Positions 8,492-16,485 of a DNA stretch of 64,000 nt are shown piece by piece. How positions within the stretch are numbered: position 1 is the stretch's first letter; every line of letters begins with the position of its first letter. Source of the DNA: Streptomyces tropicalis (GTDB lineage: Bacteria; Actinomycetota; Actinomycetes; Streptomycetales; Streptomycetaceae). The notes under the pieces are model-generated. The model was given only the letters and a program-made list of their open reading frames with translations. It ran no database searches and had not been told where the DNA came from. The stretch covers positions 248,001 to 312,000 of the forward strand of contig NZ_JARJBB010000001.1 of assembly GCF_029269835.1 (NCBI RefSeq). Direction: 5' to 3'. Position numbers and translations under genes: made by a program.

Positions 8492-9094
8492 ATGGACGCC
8501 GTACGGGTCGCATTGCTGCGCGAAGTGCTGTCGGGGACCGAGTGGCTGGGCGCCACCCGCCGGTTCGCGGGGGTCCTGCGCGGGTCGGTCGTGTCGCACG
8601 GGGGCGGGCTGCTGCTGGTGGGCACGCCCGGGTACGAGCCCTGGCACCTGGCCGCGCACCTGGTGGACGAGGCGGCCTGGTCGGGCACGCCGGAGCTGGA
8701 GCCGACGCTGGTCCGGCACGCGGCCCGCCCGTCGGATCCGGCGCACCTGGCCGTGGGGCTCGGCCGGCTGGAGGCGGCACGGCGCGGGGAGACGCTGCTG
8801 GTGGTGGCGCCGGAGGCGTCGGGTGGGCCGCTGCTGGAGCGGGTGCACGACGCGCGGCGGGCGGGGGCGACGGTGCTGGCGCTCGGCTGCGGGGGCCGCG
8901 ACCTCACGGCGCTTGCGCACGAGTCGCTGGCCGTGACGGACGGCGCCGAGCTGGATCTCGACACCGTGCAGCACCTGGTCAGCGCGGCCGCCGGGGAGAA
9001 CGCGGTGCCGGCCCCGCGGGGCCGGGGGCGCCTCCGGGACCGTCTGTCGCGCCTGGCGGACTCCCTGACGGCCCCGCCACCGGCCCGCTGGTGA
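8492..9094 (+). CDS. Conserved actinomycete hypothetical protein
   Basis: A 200-residue soluble protein with no motif I can name. The sequence alternates hydrophobic strands and helices: LLLVGTPGYEPWHLAAHLV near 40-60 and GATVLALGCGG near 130. That could be a Rossmann-like or SIS-like fold. A PRGRGRLRDRLSRL basic helix lies near the C-terminus. There is no good ribosome site. CAGGAT (8478-8483) eight bases before the ATG may be a -10 element of a leaderless transcript. Codon use is typical of the host. Confidence 0.7.
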   Translation: MDAVRVALLREVLSGTEWLGATRRFAGVLRGSVVSHGGGLLLVGTPGYEPWHLAAHLVDEAAWSGTPELEPTLVRHAARPSDPAHLAVGLGRLEAARRGETLLVVAPEASGGPLLERVHDARRAGATVLALGCGGRDLTALAHESLAVTDGAELDLDTVQHLVSAAAGENAVPAPRGRGRLRDRLSRLADSLTAPPPARW

Positions 9095-9119
9095 CGGTCC
9101 CCGCGCCGGCGCCCGCGAC

Positions 9120-9425
9120 ATGGCCGGCGGGAGCTTCCGCAGCGCGATGTGGAAGATCCCGACGATCCCCGACGGGCTGCGCGGCGGCCGGGATCGACGT
9201 GCTGGCCTGCACGGCCGGTCGCAGGTCGGCCAGGTCCGTTCCGGCGCGGTGGCCGCCCGGGCCGGGGTGCGTGCCTCGGTGTGGTGGGGCGGGCTGCTGT
9301 GCACGGGGGCGGTCGCACCGCCGGCGGTGGGCCTGCCCCGGCGGCCGGCGTGCGACGCGCGGGCCGACGAGCACGCGGCGCGGCTGCGCGACCGGCGCGC
9401 AGCCGCGGTGCGGGCCGCGGCCCGA
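9120..9425 (+). pseudogene. Possible frameshifted remnant of a short gene
   Basis: From ATG 9120 the first 20 codons (MAGGSFRSAMWKIPTIPDGL) look coding by third-position GC. The best frame then shifts by one for about 15 codons (AAAGIDVLACTAG) and returns to the first frame near 9217, continuing to about 9420. The open frame then runs antisense through the next gene to 9539. Two compensating shifts and the lost stop suggest decay. A sequencing error or a real divergent small gene are alternatives. No family recognised. Confidence 0.3.
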
Positions 9426-9659
9426 TCACTCCTCGGCGGTGCTCCCGTCCGGTGCCTTGTCGTGCCACCGTGGGTCGTTCTCCCATTCGAGGTTGCGCTC
9501 GCGCGCGGTGTCCATCGCGTGCTGCGCCTCCTCCCGTGAGGCGTACGGACCGAACCGGTCCTTCGCCGGGCACTCCGGTCCTTCCTCGACCTTCTTGTGC
9601 TCCAGGCAGTAGTACCACTCGCCCGGCTTCCCGGCGGTGCTCTTCTTGAACAGGGCCAT
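9426..9659 (-). CDS. Small SPOR-like conserved hypothetical protein
   Basis: A 77-residue cytoplasmic protein. The core reads [19 protein letters not shown], then [18 protein letters not shown]. The second part resembles the end of a SPOR-type fold. Two cysteines and several His/Glu residues might bind metal. A GAAAGGAG-type ribosome site is visible before the ATG on this strand. I recall close homologues in many streptomycetes, but no function is known to me. Confidence 0.75.
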   Translation of the reverse strand: MALFKKSTAGKPGEWYYCLEHKKVEEGPECPAKDRFGPYASREEAQHAMDTARERNLEWENDPRWHDKAPDGSTAEE

Positions 9660-9704
9660 GACCAGCTCCTTTCGCCACGGACATGTTCCCCCATCGGCCC
9701 TGGA

Positions 9705-9717
9705 TAGACTCGCTGGC
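9705..9717 (+). promoter_or_regulatory. Leaderless promoter -10 element of map
   Basis: TAGACT at 9705-9710 ends seven bases before the ATG of map, with no ribosome site between. This spacing places transcription start at or next to the first codon. Confidence 0.55.
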
Positions 9718-10575
9718 ATGTCTGGCCAGTCGCTGCTCGTCCCGGGGGAGCTGTCCCCCACCCGTACCGTGCCCGGGAACATCCGCCGTCCCGAGTACGT
9801 CGGCAAGCCCGCACCGAAGCCGTACGGCGGTCCGGAGGTGCAGACGCCGGAGACCGTCGAGGCGATGCGGGTCGCCGGGCGCATCGCCGCGCAGGCGATG
9901 GAGGAGGCGGCCCGGCACATCGCGCCGGGCGTCACCACCGACGAGCTGGACCGGATCGCGCACACCTTCATGTGCGACCACGGCGCCTACCCGTCGACGC
10001 TCGGCTACCGCGGCTTCCCGAAGTCCCTGTGCACCTCGGTCAACGAGGTCATCTGCCACGGCATCCCCGACTCGACGGTGCTGCGCGACGGCGACATCGT
10101 CAACCTGGACGTGACGGCGTACATCGGCGGGGTGCACGGCGACAACAACGCCACGTACCTGGTCGGCGAGGTGGACGAGGAGAGCCGGCTGCTGGTCGAG
10201 CGGACCCGCGAGGCGCTGGCCCGGGCGATCAGGGCGGTCCGGCCGGGTCGGCAGATCAACGTCATCGGGCGGGTCATCGAGTCGTACGCCAAGCGGTTCG
10301 GCTACGGCGTGGTGCGGGACTTCACCGGGCACGGCATCAGCACGTCGTTCCACTCCGGGCTGATCGTCCCGCACTACGACAGCCCGCACGCCACGGCCGT
10401 GATCCAGCGCGGCATGACGTTCACGATCGAGCCGATGCTGACGCTCGGGACGCACGAGTACGACATGTGGGACGACGGCTGGACGGTCGTCACCCGCGAC
10501 CGGAAGCGGACGGCCCAGTTCGAGCACACGCTGGTGGTGACCGACACGGGCGCGGAGATCCTGACCCTCCCGTGA
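9718..10575 (+). CDS. map: Type I methionine aminopeptidase
   Basis: Removes the initiator methionine from nascent proteins in the cytoplasm. The 285-residue product has an N-terminal extension of about 35 residues before the pita-bread fold, as in actinobacterial MapB-type enzymes. Metal ligands are visible in [15 protein letters not shown] (two Asp), [12 protein letters not shown] (His), [10 protein letters not shown] (Glu) and [10 protein letters not shown] (Glu). Substrate-side motifs [17 protein letters not shown] are present. It appears leaderless, with TAGACT seven bases upstream, and ends at a strong hairpin. Confidence 0.96.
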   Translation: MSGQSLLVPGELSPTRTVPGNIRRPEYVGKPAPKPYGGPEVQTPETVEAMRVAGRIAAQAMEEAARHIAPGVTTDELDRIAHTFMCDHGAYPSTLGYRGFPKSLCTSVNEVICHGIPDSTVLRDGDIVNLDVTAYIGGVHGDNNATYLVGEVDEESRLLVERTREALARAIRAVRPGRQINVIGRVIESYAKRFGYGVVRDFTGHGISTSFHSGLIVPHYDSPHATAVIQRGMTFTIEPMLTLGTHEYDMWDDGWTVVTRDRKRTAQFEHTLVVTDTGAEILTLP

Positions 10576-10588
10576 CGCGCCGCCCGCC

Positions 10589-10623
10589 GGGGCCCGCTCT
10601 CCGAGGAGGGCGGGCCCCTTTCT
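10589..10623 (+). terminator. Terminator after map
   Basis: Perfect 9-bp GC stem (10589-10597 with 10610-10618), 12-nt loop and a TTTT tract, 13 bp after the stop. Confidence 0.8.
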
Positions 10624-10653
10624 GCGGTTGATCCGCTTTCCGGATAAAATTTA

Positions 10654-10668
10654 CCGACATGGTGTCGG
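10654..10668. promoter_or_regulatory. Operator-like dyad upstream of heme oxygenase
   Basis: CCGACA-TGG-TGTCGG: perfect 6-bp arms with a 3-nt centre. It lies 25 bp before the ATG and directly after the A/T-rich stretch GGATAAAATTTA that probably holds the promoter. A third CCGACA half-site begins at 10677. The regulator is unknown; an iron or heme responsive repressor would fit. Confidence 0.45.
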
Positions 10669-10692
10669 CATCCGTTCCGACAGGAAGGTCCC

Positions 10693-11340
10693 ATGGACCC
10701 CTTCTCCACGGTCATCCGCACCGCCTCCCGGCAGCAGCACACGGAGGCGGAGACCTCGGCGTTCATGAGCGGCCTGCTGGACGGACGGCTGGGCCGGGAG
10801 GCGTTCACGCGCTACACCGAGCAGTTGTGGGTGGTCTACGAGGCGCTGGAGTCCGGCCCCCCGGACCTGGCCCGGGATCCGGTGGCCGGGCCCTTCGTGC
10901 GGCCGGAGCTGATGCGGCTGGCGGCGCTGGAGCGGGACCTGGCGCACCTGCGGGGGCCGGACTGGCGCGCGGCACTGCGGACCCTCCCGGCGACCCGCGC
11001 GTACGCCGACCGGATAGCGGGCTGCGCCCGCACCTGGCCCGCGGGCTGGGTCGCCCACCACTACACGCGCTACCTCGGCGACCTCTCCGGCGGCCAGGTC
11101 GTCCGCGACCGGGCGGAGCGCGCCTGGGGCTTCGTCCGCAAGGGCGACGGGGTGCGGTTCTACGTCTTCGACCGGATCCCCAACCCGGCCGCCTTCAAGC
11201 GGAGTTACCGGCACCTTCTGGACACCGTCCGGGCCGACGAGCCGGAACGCGGGCGGATGGTCGACGAGTGCCGCCGGGCGTTCGCCCTGAACACGGGGAT
11301 GTTCCGGGAGCTGGCCGAGGAGTTCGGCGTGAGCACCTGA
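10693..11340 (+). CDS. hmuO: Biliverdin-producing heme oxygenase
   Basis: Degrades heme to biliverdin, CO and Fe2+, releasing iron. The 215-residue product matches the HmuO length. Likely proximal His16 lies in SRQQHTEAE, and the distal helix signature YLGDLSGGQVV is near residue 128. The AGGAAGG ribosome site at 10682-10688 fits the ATG. The gene stands upstream of an elemental iron importer (EfeOBU), which suggests an iron-supply neighbourhood, although a PhzF-family gene on the other strand separates them. Reductant partners are not encoded nearby. Confidence 0.94.
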   Translation: MDPFSTVIRTASRQQHTEAETSAFMSGLLDGRLGREAFTRYTEQLWVVYEALESGPPDLARDPVAGPFVRPELMRLAALERDLAHLRGPDWRAALRTLPATRAYADRIAGCARTWPAGWVAHHYTRYLGDLSGGQVVRDRAERAWGFVRKGDGVRFYVFDRIPNPAAFKRSYRHLLDTVRADEPERGRMVDECRRAFALNTGMFRELAEEFGVST

Positions 11341-11356
11341 GGGCCGTCCCGGCCCC

Positions 11357-12046
11357 CTACCGCTCCAGGACCACGCGGCCGCCGATCTCGACCCAGCCGT
11401 CCGGCTGCGGTGCCGTCAGGATCTGGGAGCCGGCGCCCTGGGTGATGTTGAGGGCGCGGCCGAGTCCGTCGGTGAGCAGCAGGGCCGCGGCACCGGTCGC
11501 CTCGTCCTCCACGATGCCCCCGGGGCAAGCCCCGGCTCCACCGGAGCGGCTGCCGCCGCGCTCATCCACGCGCCCGGGGAAGGCGCGGGCCCGGATGCGC
11601 CCGGCCGCCTCGTCCTCCCAGGCCCAGGCGTAGATCCACTCGCCGGGCGGCGGCACGGGGAGCGCCTCGACCTCGGCGGCGGTCGGGTACTGGCGCAGCG
11701 TGCGCGGCGGCGCCCACTCCGCCCGCGCCTCGATCCAGGTGAACTCCCCGTCCAGGCGGGCGCCCACCACGCCCGCGGGAGTGACCAGTTCGGGTACGTC
11801 CAGGAGCCAGGCCGTGCCGACGCAGGGGTGCCCGGCGAAGGGCAGGCGCAGGGTGGGGGTGTAGATCTCGATGACGCCGCGCTCGGGGTCGTCGACGAAG
11901 ACGGTCTCGCTGAAGCCGAGTTTCGCCGCGAGTTCCTGCCGCTCGCTCTGCGCCTGGATCACCGAGCCGTCGCGGACGACACCGAGCTCGTTGCCGTAGC
12001 CGCCCTTCGGTCCGCAGAACACGCGCAGCACGTCGTAATCAGTCAC
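11357..12046 (-). CDS. PhzF-family isomerase/epimerase-like protein
   Basis: Protein of the diaminopimelate-epimerase-like PhzF family, 229 residues, shorter than the usual 260-300. Family marks include the N-terminal VFCGPKGGYGNELGVV, the active-site-side FSETVFV, LPFAGHPCVGTAW near residue 74 and GIVEDEATGAAALLLTDGLG near 178. The substrate is unknown. A Gly/Arg/Ser-rich stretch near residues 163-177 is not a normal part of the fold and is encoded by back-to-back palindromes (see 11519-11547). It converges on heme oxygenase with 16 bp between stops. Confidence 0.85.
   Translation of the reverse strand: MTDYDVLRVFCGPKGGYGNELGVVRDGSVIQAQSERQELAAKLGFSETVFVDDPERGVIEIYTPTLRLPFAGHPCVGTAWLLDVPELVTPAGVVGARLDGEFTWIEARAEWAPPRTLRQYPTAAEVEALPVPPPGEWIYAWAWEDEAAGRIRARAFPGRVDERGGSRSGGAGACPGGIVEDEATGAAALLLTDGLGRALNITQGAGSQILTAPQPDGWVEIGGRVVLER
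11519..11547. repeat. Twin palindrome inside the PhzF-family gene
   Basis: CCGGGGC-AA-GCCCCGG (11520-11535) runs directly into GCTCC-ACC-GGAGC (11535-11547). Both have perfect arms. They encode the unusual Gly/Arg-rich stretch just before the conserved EDEATG segment, and keep the reading frame. Confidence 0.55.
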
Positions 12047-12115
12047 TCCGGCATTGAAACATCACGGCCCCCGGGGCCCGCATGCGATCCGAATCACAGA
12101 CCGCGATGGTATGAG

Positions 12116-12154
12116 TCAGGTAAGCCTCAGGTAAGTTAGGGCAGCCTCACCGAA
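12116..12154. promoter_or_regulatory. Two tandem DmdR/DtxR-type iron boxes upstream of efeO
   Basis: Box 1 at 12116-12134 (TCAGGTAAGCCTCAGGTAA) and box 2 at 12136-12154 (TTAGGGCAGCCTCACCGAA) each agree at about 14-15 of 19 positions with the TTAGGTTAGGCTAACCTAA iron box of DtxR-family repressors. They are one base apart and 22 bp before the efeO start. This predicts repression of the operon when Fe2+ is plentiful. Confidence 0.7.
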
Positions 12155-12175
12155 CCGTTTCCGTCTGGAGCCCGC

Positions 12176-13315
12176 ATGCGAGCCGCCCGCCTCTCCGTCG
12201 TCACCGCCGCCGCCACCGCGGCCGCCCTGACCGCCCTGACGGCCTGCACCGCGAAGGGCGGCGCCGAGAAAGGCCAGGCGATCCGCGTGACCGCCGCCGA
12301 CTCCCGGTGCGACACCTCGACCACCGCGGTCCCGGCCGGCCGGGTCACGCTGGAGATAGCGAACAAGGGCTCGCGCGCGACCGAGGTCGAGATCGTCCTG
12401 CCCGACGACCGGATCGTCTCCGAGAAGGAGAACATCGGGCCGGGCACCACCTACACGCTGACCGCCGAGGTGAAGGCGGGCTCGTACGAGATCGCGTGCC
12501 GACCCGGCATGAAGGGCCACGGCATCCGGCAGAAGCTGGACGTCACCGGGTCCGGCAGGGCGGCCCGGCGCGACCCGCGGCTGGACCGGGCGGTCGCCGG
12601 GTACCGCGCGTACGCGCAGGAGCAGGCCGACGCGACCGTGCCGCTCGCCGAGACGTTCGCGAAGGCGATCCGCGCCGGGGACCTGGAGGCCGCGAAGAAG
12701 GCCTACGCGCCCTCCCGCCTCGGCTGGGAGCGCACCGAGCCCGTGGCGGAGTCCTTCGGGGACATCGACCCGAAGACCGACACCCGCGCCGACGGCCTGG
12801 AGCAGGGCCAGAAGTGGACCGGCTGGCACCGGCTGGAGAAGTCCCTCTGGCAGGACGGGAGGATCGGCGGCGAGGAGAAGGCCCTCGGCGACCGGCTCGT
12901 CGCCGACCTGAAGGACTGGCAGCGCCGCGTCGGCAAGGCGGCCATCACCCCGACCTCCATGGCCAACGGCGCCAAGGAACTCCTCGACGAGGTCGCCACC
13001 GGCAAGGTCACCGGCGAGGAGGACCGCTACGCGCACACCGACCTCGTCGACTTCAAGGGCAACGTCGAGGGCGCGCAGAAGGCGTACGAGCTGCTCAGGC
13101 CCGTCGCCGCCGGGAACGACGCGGCGCTGGCCGCGGAGCTGGACAAGCAGTTCGGCGCGCTGAACACGCTGCTGGACCGGTACCGCGCCGAGAAGGACTC
13201 CTACGACTTCGTCTCCTACGACAAGGTCACGAAGGAGCAGCGCAAGGAACTGTCCGACGCCGTCAACGCACTGGCCGAGCCGCTGTCGAAGCTCGCCGCG
13301 GCCGTCGCGAAGTGA
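12176..13315 (+). CDS. efeO: EfeO-type iron uptake lipoprotein
   Basis: Surface iron-binding component of the EfeUOB elemental iron importer, 379 residues. A lipoprotein signal ends at the lipobox LTAC (Cys24). Residues ~35-125 form a cupredoxin-like domain (TLEIANKGSRATEVEIV, ending in ACRPGMKGHG). The rest is the M75 domain with the metal-site HxxE in WHRLEKSLW near residue 216. Two iron boxes precede it. It is followed 16 bp later by the peroxidase gene and then the permease gene, so the three form one operon. Confidence 0.95.
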   Translation: MRAARLSVVTAAATAAALTALTACTAKGGAEKGQAIRVTAADSRCDTSTTAVPAGRVTLEIANKGSRATEVEIVLPDDRIVSEKENIGPGTTYTLTAEVKAGSYEIACRPGMKGHGIRQKLDVTGSGRAARRDPRLDRAVAGYRAYAQEQADATVPLAETFAKAIRAGDLEAAKKAYAPSRLGWERTEPVAESFGDIDPKTDTRADGLEQGQKWTGWHRLEKSLWQDGRIGGEEKALGDRLVADLKDWQRRVGKAAITPTSMANGAKELLDEVATGKVTGEEDRYAHTDLVDFKGNVEGAQKAYELLRPVAAGNDAALAAELDKQFGALNTLLDRYRAEKDSYDFVSYDKVTKEQRKELSDAVNALAEPLSKLAAAVAK

Positions 13316-13331
13316 CCGGGAGGACGGACCG

Positions 13332-14591
13332 ATGACCGAACCCCTCGAGAGCAGCCCGTCGCGCCGCGCCCTGATCGGCTGGGGCGGGGCCGGGATCGCG
13401 CTCGGCGCCGCCGCGGCCGGCGGCGCGGTGGCGGTGGCGCACGCGGGACCCGACGCGGACCCCGCGGACGCCGGGACGGGCGCCGCGGTGGAGTTCCACG
13501 GCGCGCACCAGGCGGGGATCGCCACCCCGGTGCAGGACCGGCTGCACTTCGCCGCCTTCGACGTGCGGACCGACGACCGGGCCGCGTTCGTGCAGCTGAT
13601 GAAGGACTGGACGGCCGCGGCACGGCGGATGACGGCCGGGAAGGCGGTCGGCGAGGGTGCCTTCGGCGGGCTCGCCGAGGCCCCGCCGGACGACACCGGC
13701 GAGGCGATGGGCCTGCGGCCCTCGCGGCTGACGCTGACCGTCGGCTTCGGCCCGTCGCTGTTCGACAGGTTCGGGCTGGCGGACCGCCGGCCCGAGGCGC
13801 TGGTGGACCTGCCGAAGTTCCCCGGCGACAACCTGGACCGCTTCCGCACCGGCGGCGACCTGTGCGTCCAGGCCTGTGCCGACGACCCGCAGGTCGCCGT
13901 GCACGCCATCCGCAACCTCGCCCGCATCGGCTTCGGCAAGGTCGCCGTGCGCTGGTCCCAGCTCGGCTTCGGCAAGACCTCGTCGACGACCCCGGACGCG
14001 CAGACCCCGCGCAACCTCTTCGGCTTCAAGGACGGCACCCGCAACATCGCCGGCACGGAGACCGGCCGGCTCGACCGGCACGTGTGGGTCGGCACCTCCG
14101 ACGGCGACGCGAAGTCGTCGTGGATGACGGGCGGTTCGTACCTCGTCGCCCGGCGCATCCGGATGAACATCGAGACCTGGGACCGCACCTCGCTGCAGGA
14201 GCAGGAGGACGTCTTCGGCCGCGACAAGGGCGAGGGCGCGCCGGCCGGCCGGGCTGAGGAGCACGACCGGCCGTTCCTCAAGGGGATGAAGCCCGACGCC
14301 CACGTCCGGCTCGCGCACCCGGACTCCAACGACGGCATCACCATCCTGCGCCGCGGCTACTCCTTCACCGACGGCACCGACGGCCTCGGCCGCCTGGACG
14401 CGGGCCTGTTCTTCCTGGCCTACCAGCGCGACGTCCGCAAGGGGTTCGTCCCGCTGCAGCGCCGGCTGTCCGCGCACGACGCGCTCAACGAGTACATCCA
14501 GCACGTGGGTTCGGCGGTCTTCGCGGTGCCGCCCGGCGTCCGGGACGCCGGCGACTGGTGGGGCCGCAGCCTGCTGACCGAGGAGGCGTAG
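13332..14591 (+). CDS. efeB: EfeB-type, Tat-exported DyP heme peroxidase
   Basis: Dye-decolourising peroxidase of the EfeB branch, 419 residues. A twin-arginine signal (SPSRRALIGWGGAG) is followed by a hydrophobic core and an Ala-rich cleavage region, so the folded heme protein is exported by Tat. The DyP signature GFKDGTRN is near residue 231, and the likely proximal His is in VRLAHPDSND near 325. EfeB is thought to oxidise Fe2+ at the cell surface, or draw iron from heme, for the EfeU channel. GGGAGG lies before the ATG. Confidence 0.95.
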   Translation: MTEPLESSPSRRALIGWGGAGIALGAAAAGGAVAVAHAGPDADPADAGTGAAVEFHGAHQAGIATPVQDRLHFAAFDVRTDDRAAFVQLMKDWTAAARRMTAGKAVGEGAFGGLAEAPPDDTGEAMGLRPSRLTLTVGFGPSLFDRFGLADRRPEALVDLPKFPGDNLDRFRTGGDLCVQACADDPQVAVHAIRNLARIGFGKVAVRWSQLGFGKTSSTTPDAQTPRNLFGFKDGTRNIAGTETGRLDRHVWVGTSDGDAKSSWMTGGSYLVARRIRMNIETWDRTSLQEQEDVFGRDKGEGAPAGRAEEHDRPFLKGMKPDAHVRLAHPDSNDGITILRRGYSFTDGTDGLGRLDAGLFFLAYQRDVRKGFVPLQRRLSAHDALNEYIQHVGSAVFAVPPGVRDAGDWWGRSLLTEEA

Positions 14592-14594
14592 CCC

Positions 14595-15467
14595 GTGTTC
14601 TCCAACTACCTGATCGGCCTGCGCGAGGGGCTGGAGGCAAGCCTCGTCGTCTGCATCCTGATCGCCTACCTGGTCAAGACCGGCCGCCGGGACGCCCTGC
14701 GGCCCATCTGGGCCGGCATCGGCATCGCCGTCGCCATCGCCCTGGGCTTCGGCTGCGTCCTCGAGTTCGGCTCCCAGGAGCTGACGTTCGAGGCGCAGGA
14801 GGCGCTCGGCGGGTCCCTGTCGATCGTGGCGGTCGGCCTGGTGACGTGGATGGTGTTCTGGATGCGGCGCACCGCCCGGCATCTGAAGTCCGAACTGCAC
14901 GGCCGCCTCGACAGCGCCCTGCGGCTCGGCACCGGCGCGCTGGTGGCCACCGCCTTCCTCGCCGTCGGCCGGGAGGGCCTGGAGACCGCGCTGTTCGTGT
15001 GGGCGTCGGTGCACGCGGCCTCCGACGGCACCCCGCGGCCGCTGATCGGCGTCGCGCTGGGGCTCGCCACGGCGGTCCTGCTGGGCTGGCTGTTCTACCG
15101 GGGCGCGCTGCGGATCAACCTCGCCCGCTTCTTCACCTGGACCGGCGCCATGCTGGTCGTCGTCGCCGCGGGCGTCCTGGCCTACGGGGTGCACGACCTC
15201 CAGGAGGCCGGCTGGATCCCGGGCCTGAACCGCCTGGCCTTCGACATCAGCGGCACCGTCCCGCCGGACAGCTGGTACGGCACCCTGCTGAAGGGCGTGT
15301 TCAACTTCCAGCCCGATCCGACGGTCCTCCAGGTCACGGTGTGGCTGCTGTACCTGGTCCCCACGCTCGCCGTGTTCTTCGCCCCGGTAGGGTTCGCCTC
15401 CGGGAAGGGGAAGGTGACGTCAACGGATGAGCAGGGTCCGCGGCCCACGGAGGCCTCGCAGGCGTGA
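14595..15467 (+). CDS. efeU: EfeU/FTR1-type iron permease
   Basis: Membrane permease of the Efe iron system, 290 residues with seven or so hydrophobic segments. Both REGLE iron motifs are present: LREGLEASLVV near residue 9 and GREGLETALF near 124. Translation starts with GTG three bases after the efeB stop, with GGAGG inside the end of efeB acting as ribosome site. The last 41 bp overlap the next gene in another frame, so the downstream lipoprotein is probably made from the same message. Confidence 0.94.
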   Translation: MFSNYLIGLREGLEASLVVCILIAYLVKTGRRDALRPIWAGIGIAVAIALGFGCVLEFGSQELTFEAQEALGGSLSIVAVGLVTWMVFWMRRTARHLKSELHGRLDSALRLGTGALVATAFLAVGREGLETALFVWASVHAASDGTPRPLIGVALGLATAVLLGWLFYRGALRINLARFFTWTGAMLVVVAAGVLAYGVHDLQEAGWIPGLNRLAFDISGTVPPDSWYGTLLKGVFNFQPDPTVLQVTVWLLYLVPTLAVFFAPVGFASGKGKVTSTDEQGPRPTEASQA

Positions 15468-16425
15468 ACGGCGGCTGCTGGCGGCGGTGTTCGCGAGCGC
15501 ACTGTCGCTGACGGCGAGCGGGTGCGTGGTGGTGCACGGGGAGCGCGAGGTGCTCCCGGCCGCCACCCGCACCCAGGCGGCCGCCGCGCTCACGCAGTTC
15601 ACGGCCGCGTACAACAAGGCCGACCGCGCGTACGACAGTTCCCTGGACGCCGGCCGGGTCACCGGGGCGCTCGCCGCCATCGACGCGGCCCGGCTGAAGG
15701 CGGGGCACGCCAACCACCCGGCCGGGAACCCCGCGCACACCCCGCTGGAACTCACCGACGCGAAGTTCACCATCCCGAAGAAGGCCGGCTGGCCGCGCTG
15801 GTTCCTCGCCGACGCCCGCGGCAACAAGGGCGGCGACGTGCGCTGGCTGCTGGTGTTCACGCGCTCCGGGCCCGCCGGACCGTGGCAGGTGGCCTTCCTG
15901 ACCCTGGTGGCCCCCGGCGACGTCCCCGGCTTCGCGAAGGACGCCGACGGCTGGGCGCGGGCGGTGCCCGCGGACTCCGCCGTCCCGGCCGTCGCGCCGC
16001 GGGACCTGAGCGCGTCCTACGCCACGTACCTGCACAGCGGCGGCGGCGCCTTCGCCCCCGGACCGCACACCACGGGCTGGCGGGCGCTGCGCACGAAGGA
16101 CGCCCGCAGGCCGGGCCTGGCCACCCAGTACATCGACCAGCCGCTGACCGACGGGGACTACGCGCCGCTGGCGCTGCGCACCGCGGACGGCGGCGCGCTG
16201 GTGTTCTTCGCCACGCACCACTACGAGAAGCAGACGGCCGCGGCCGGCGCCGCCGTGCCGACGCCCAACCAGGACGTGCAGGCGCTGACCACCGGCGAGG
16301 TCAAGCAGTCCCTGACGATGGAGTTCGTCTCCAACGAGGTCGTGCTCGACCCGGTGCAGGGGGCCGGCCGGCGGGTGTCGGTGCTCGGGCGGATCCAGGG
16401 GCTGACGGGCGCGCAGGGCGAGTAG
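15427..16425 (+). CDS. Lipoprotein co-transcribed with the Efe iron operon
   Basis: A 332-residue predicted lipoprotein. A strongly basic start (RRPRRRERR) and a hydrophobic stretch end at the lipobox TASGC (Cys33). The mature part is soluble and looks like two related alpha/beta modules, about 50-180 and 200-320, each containing a Trp-Arg/Phe strand pattern. No family was recognised with confidence. It starts 41 bp inside efeU, a tight coupling that suggests a role at the cell surface linked to iron uptake, though this is only inferred from position. Confidence 0.8.
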   Translation: MSRVRGPRRPRRRERRLLAAVFASALSLTASGCVVVHGEREVLPAATRTQAAAALTQFTAAYNKADRAYDSSLDAGRVTGALAAIDAARLKAGHANHPAGNPAHTPLELTDAKFTIPKKAGWPRWFLADARGNKGGDVRWLLVFTRSGPAGPWQVAFLTLVAPGDVPGFAKDADGWARAVPADSAVPAVAPRDLSASYATYLHSGGGAFAPGPHTTGWRALRTKDARRPGLATQYIDQPLTDGDYAPLALRTADGGALVFFATHHYEKQTAAAGAAVPTPNQDVQALTTGEVKQSLTMEFVSNEVVLDPVQGAGRRVSVLGRIQGLTGAQGE

Positions 16426-16485
16426 CCTCGGCGGCACGTACCGCCGGGTGCCGGCCGCGCGTCCCGGTGGGGGGGCCGGGCGGGG

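Noticed and set aside
12116..15194. Long minus-strand frames opposite efeO, efeB and efeU
   Set aside because: The plus-strand proteins are clear family members with intact motifs; the antisense frames are compositionally biased.
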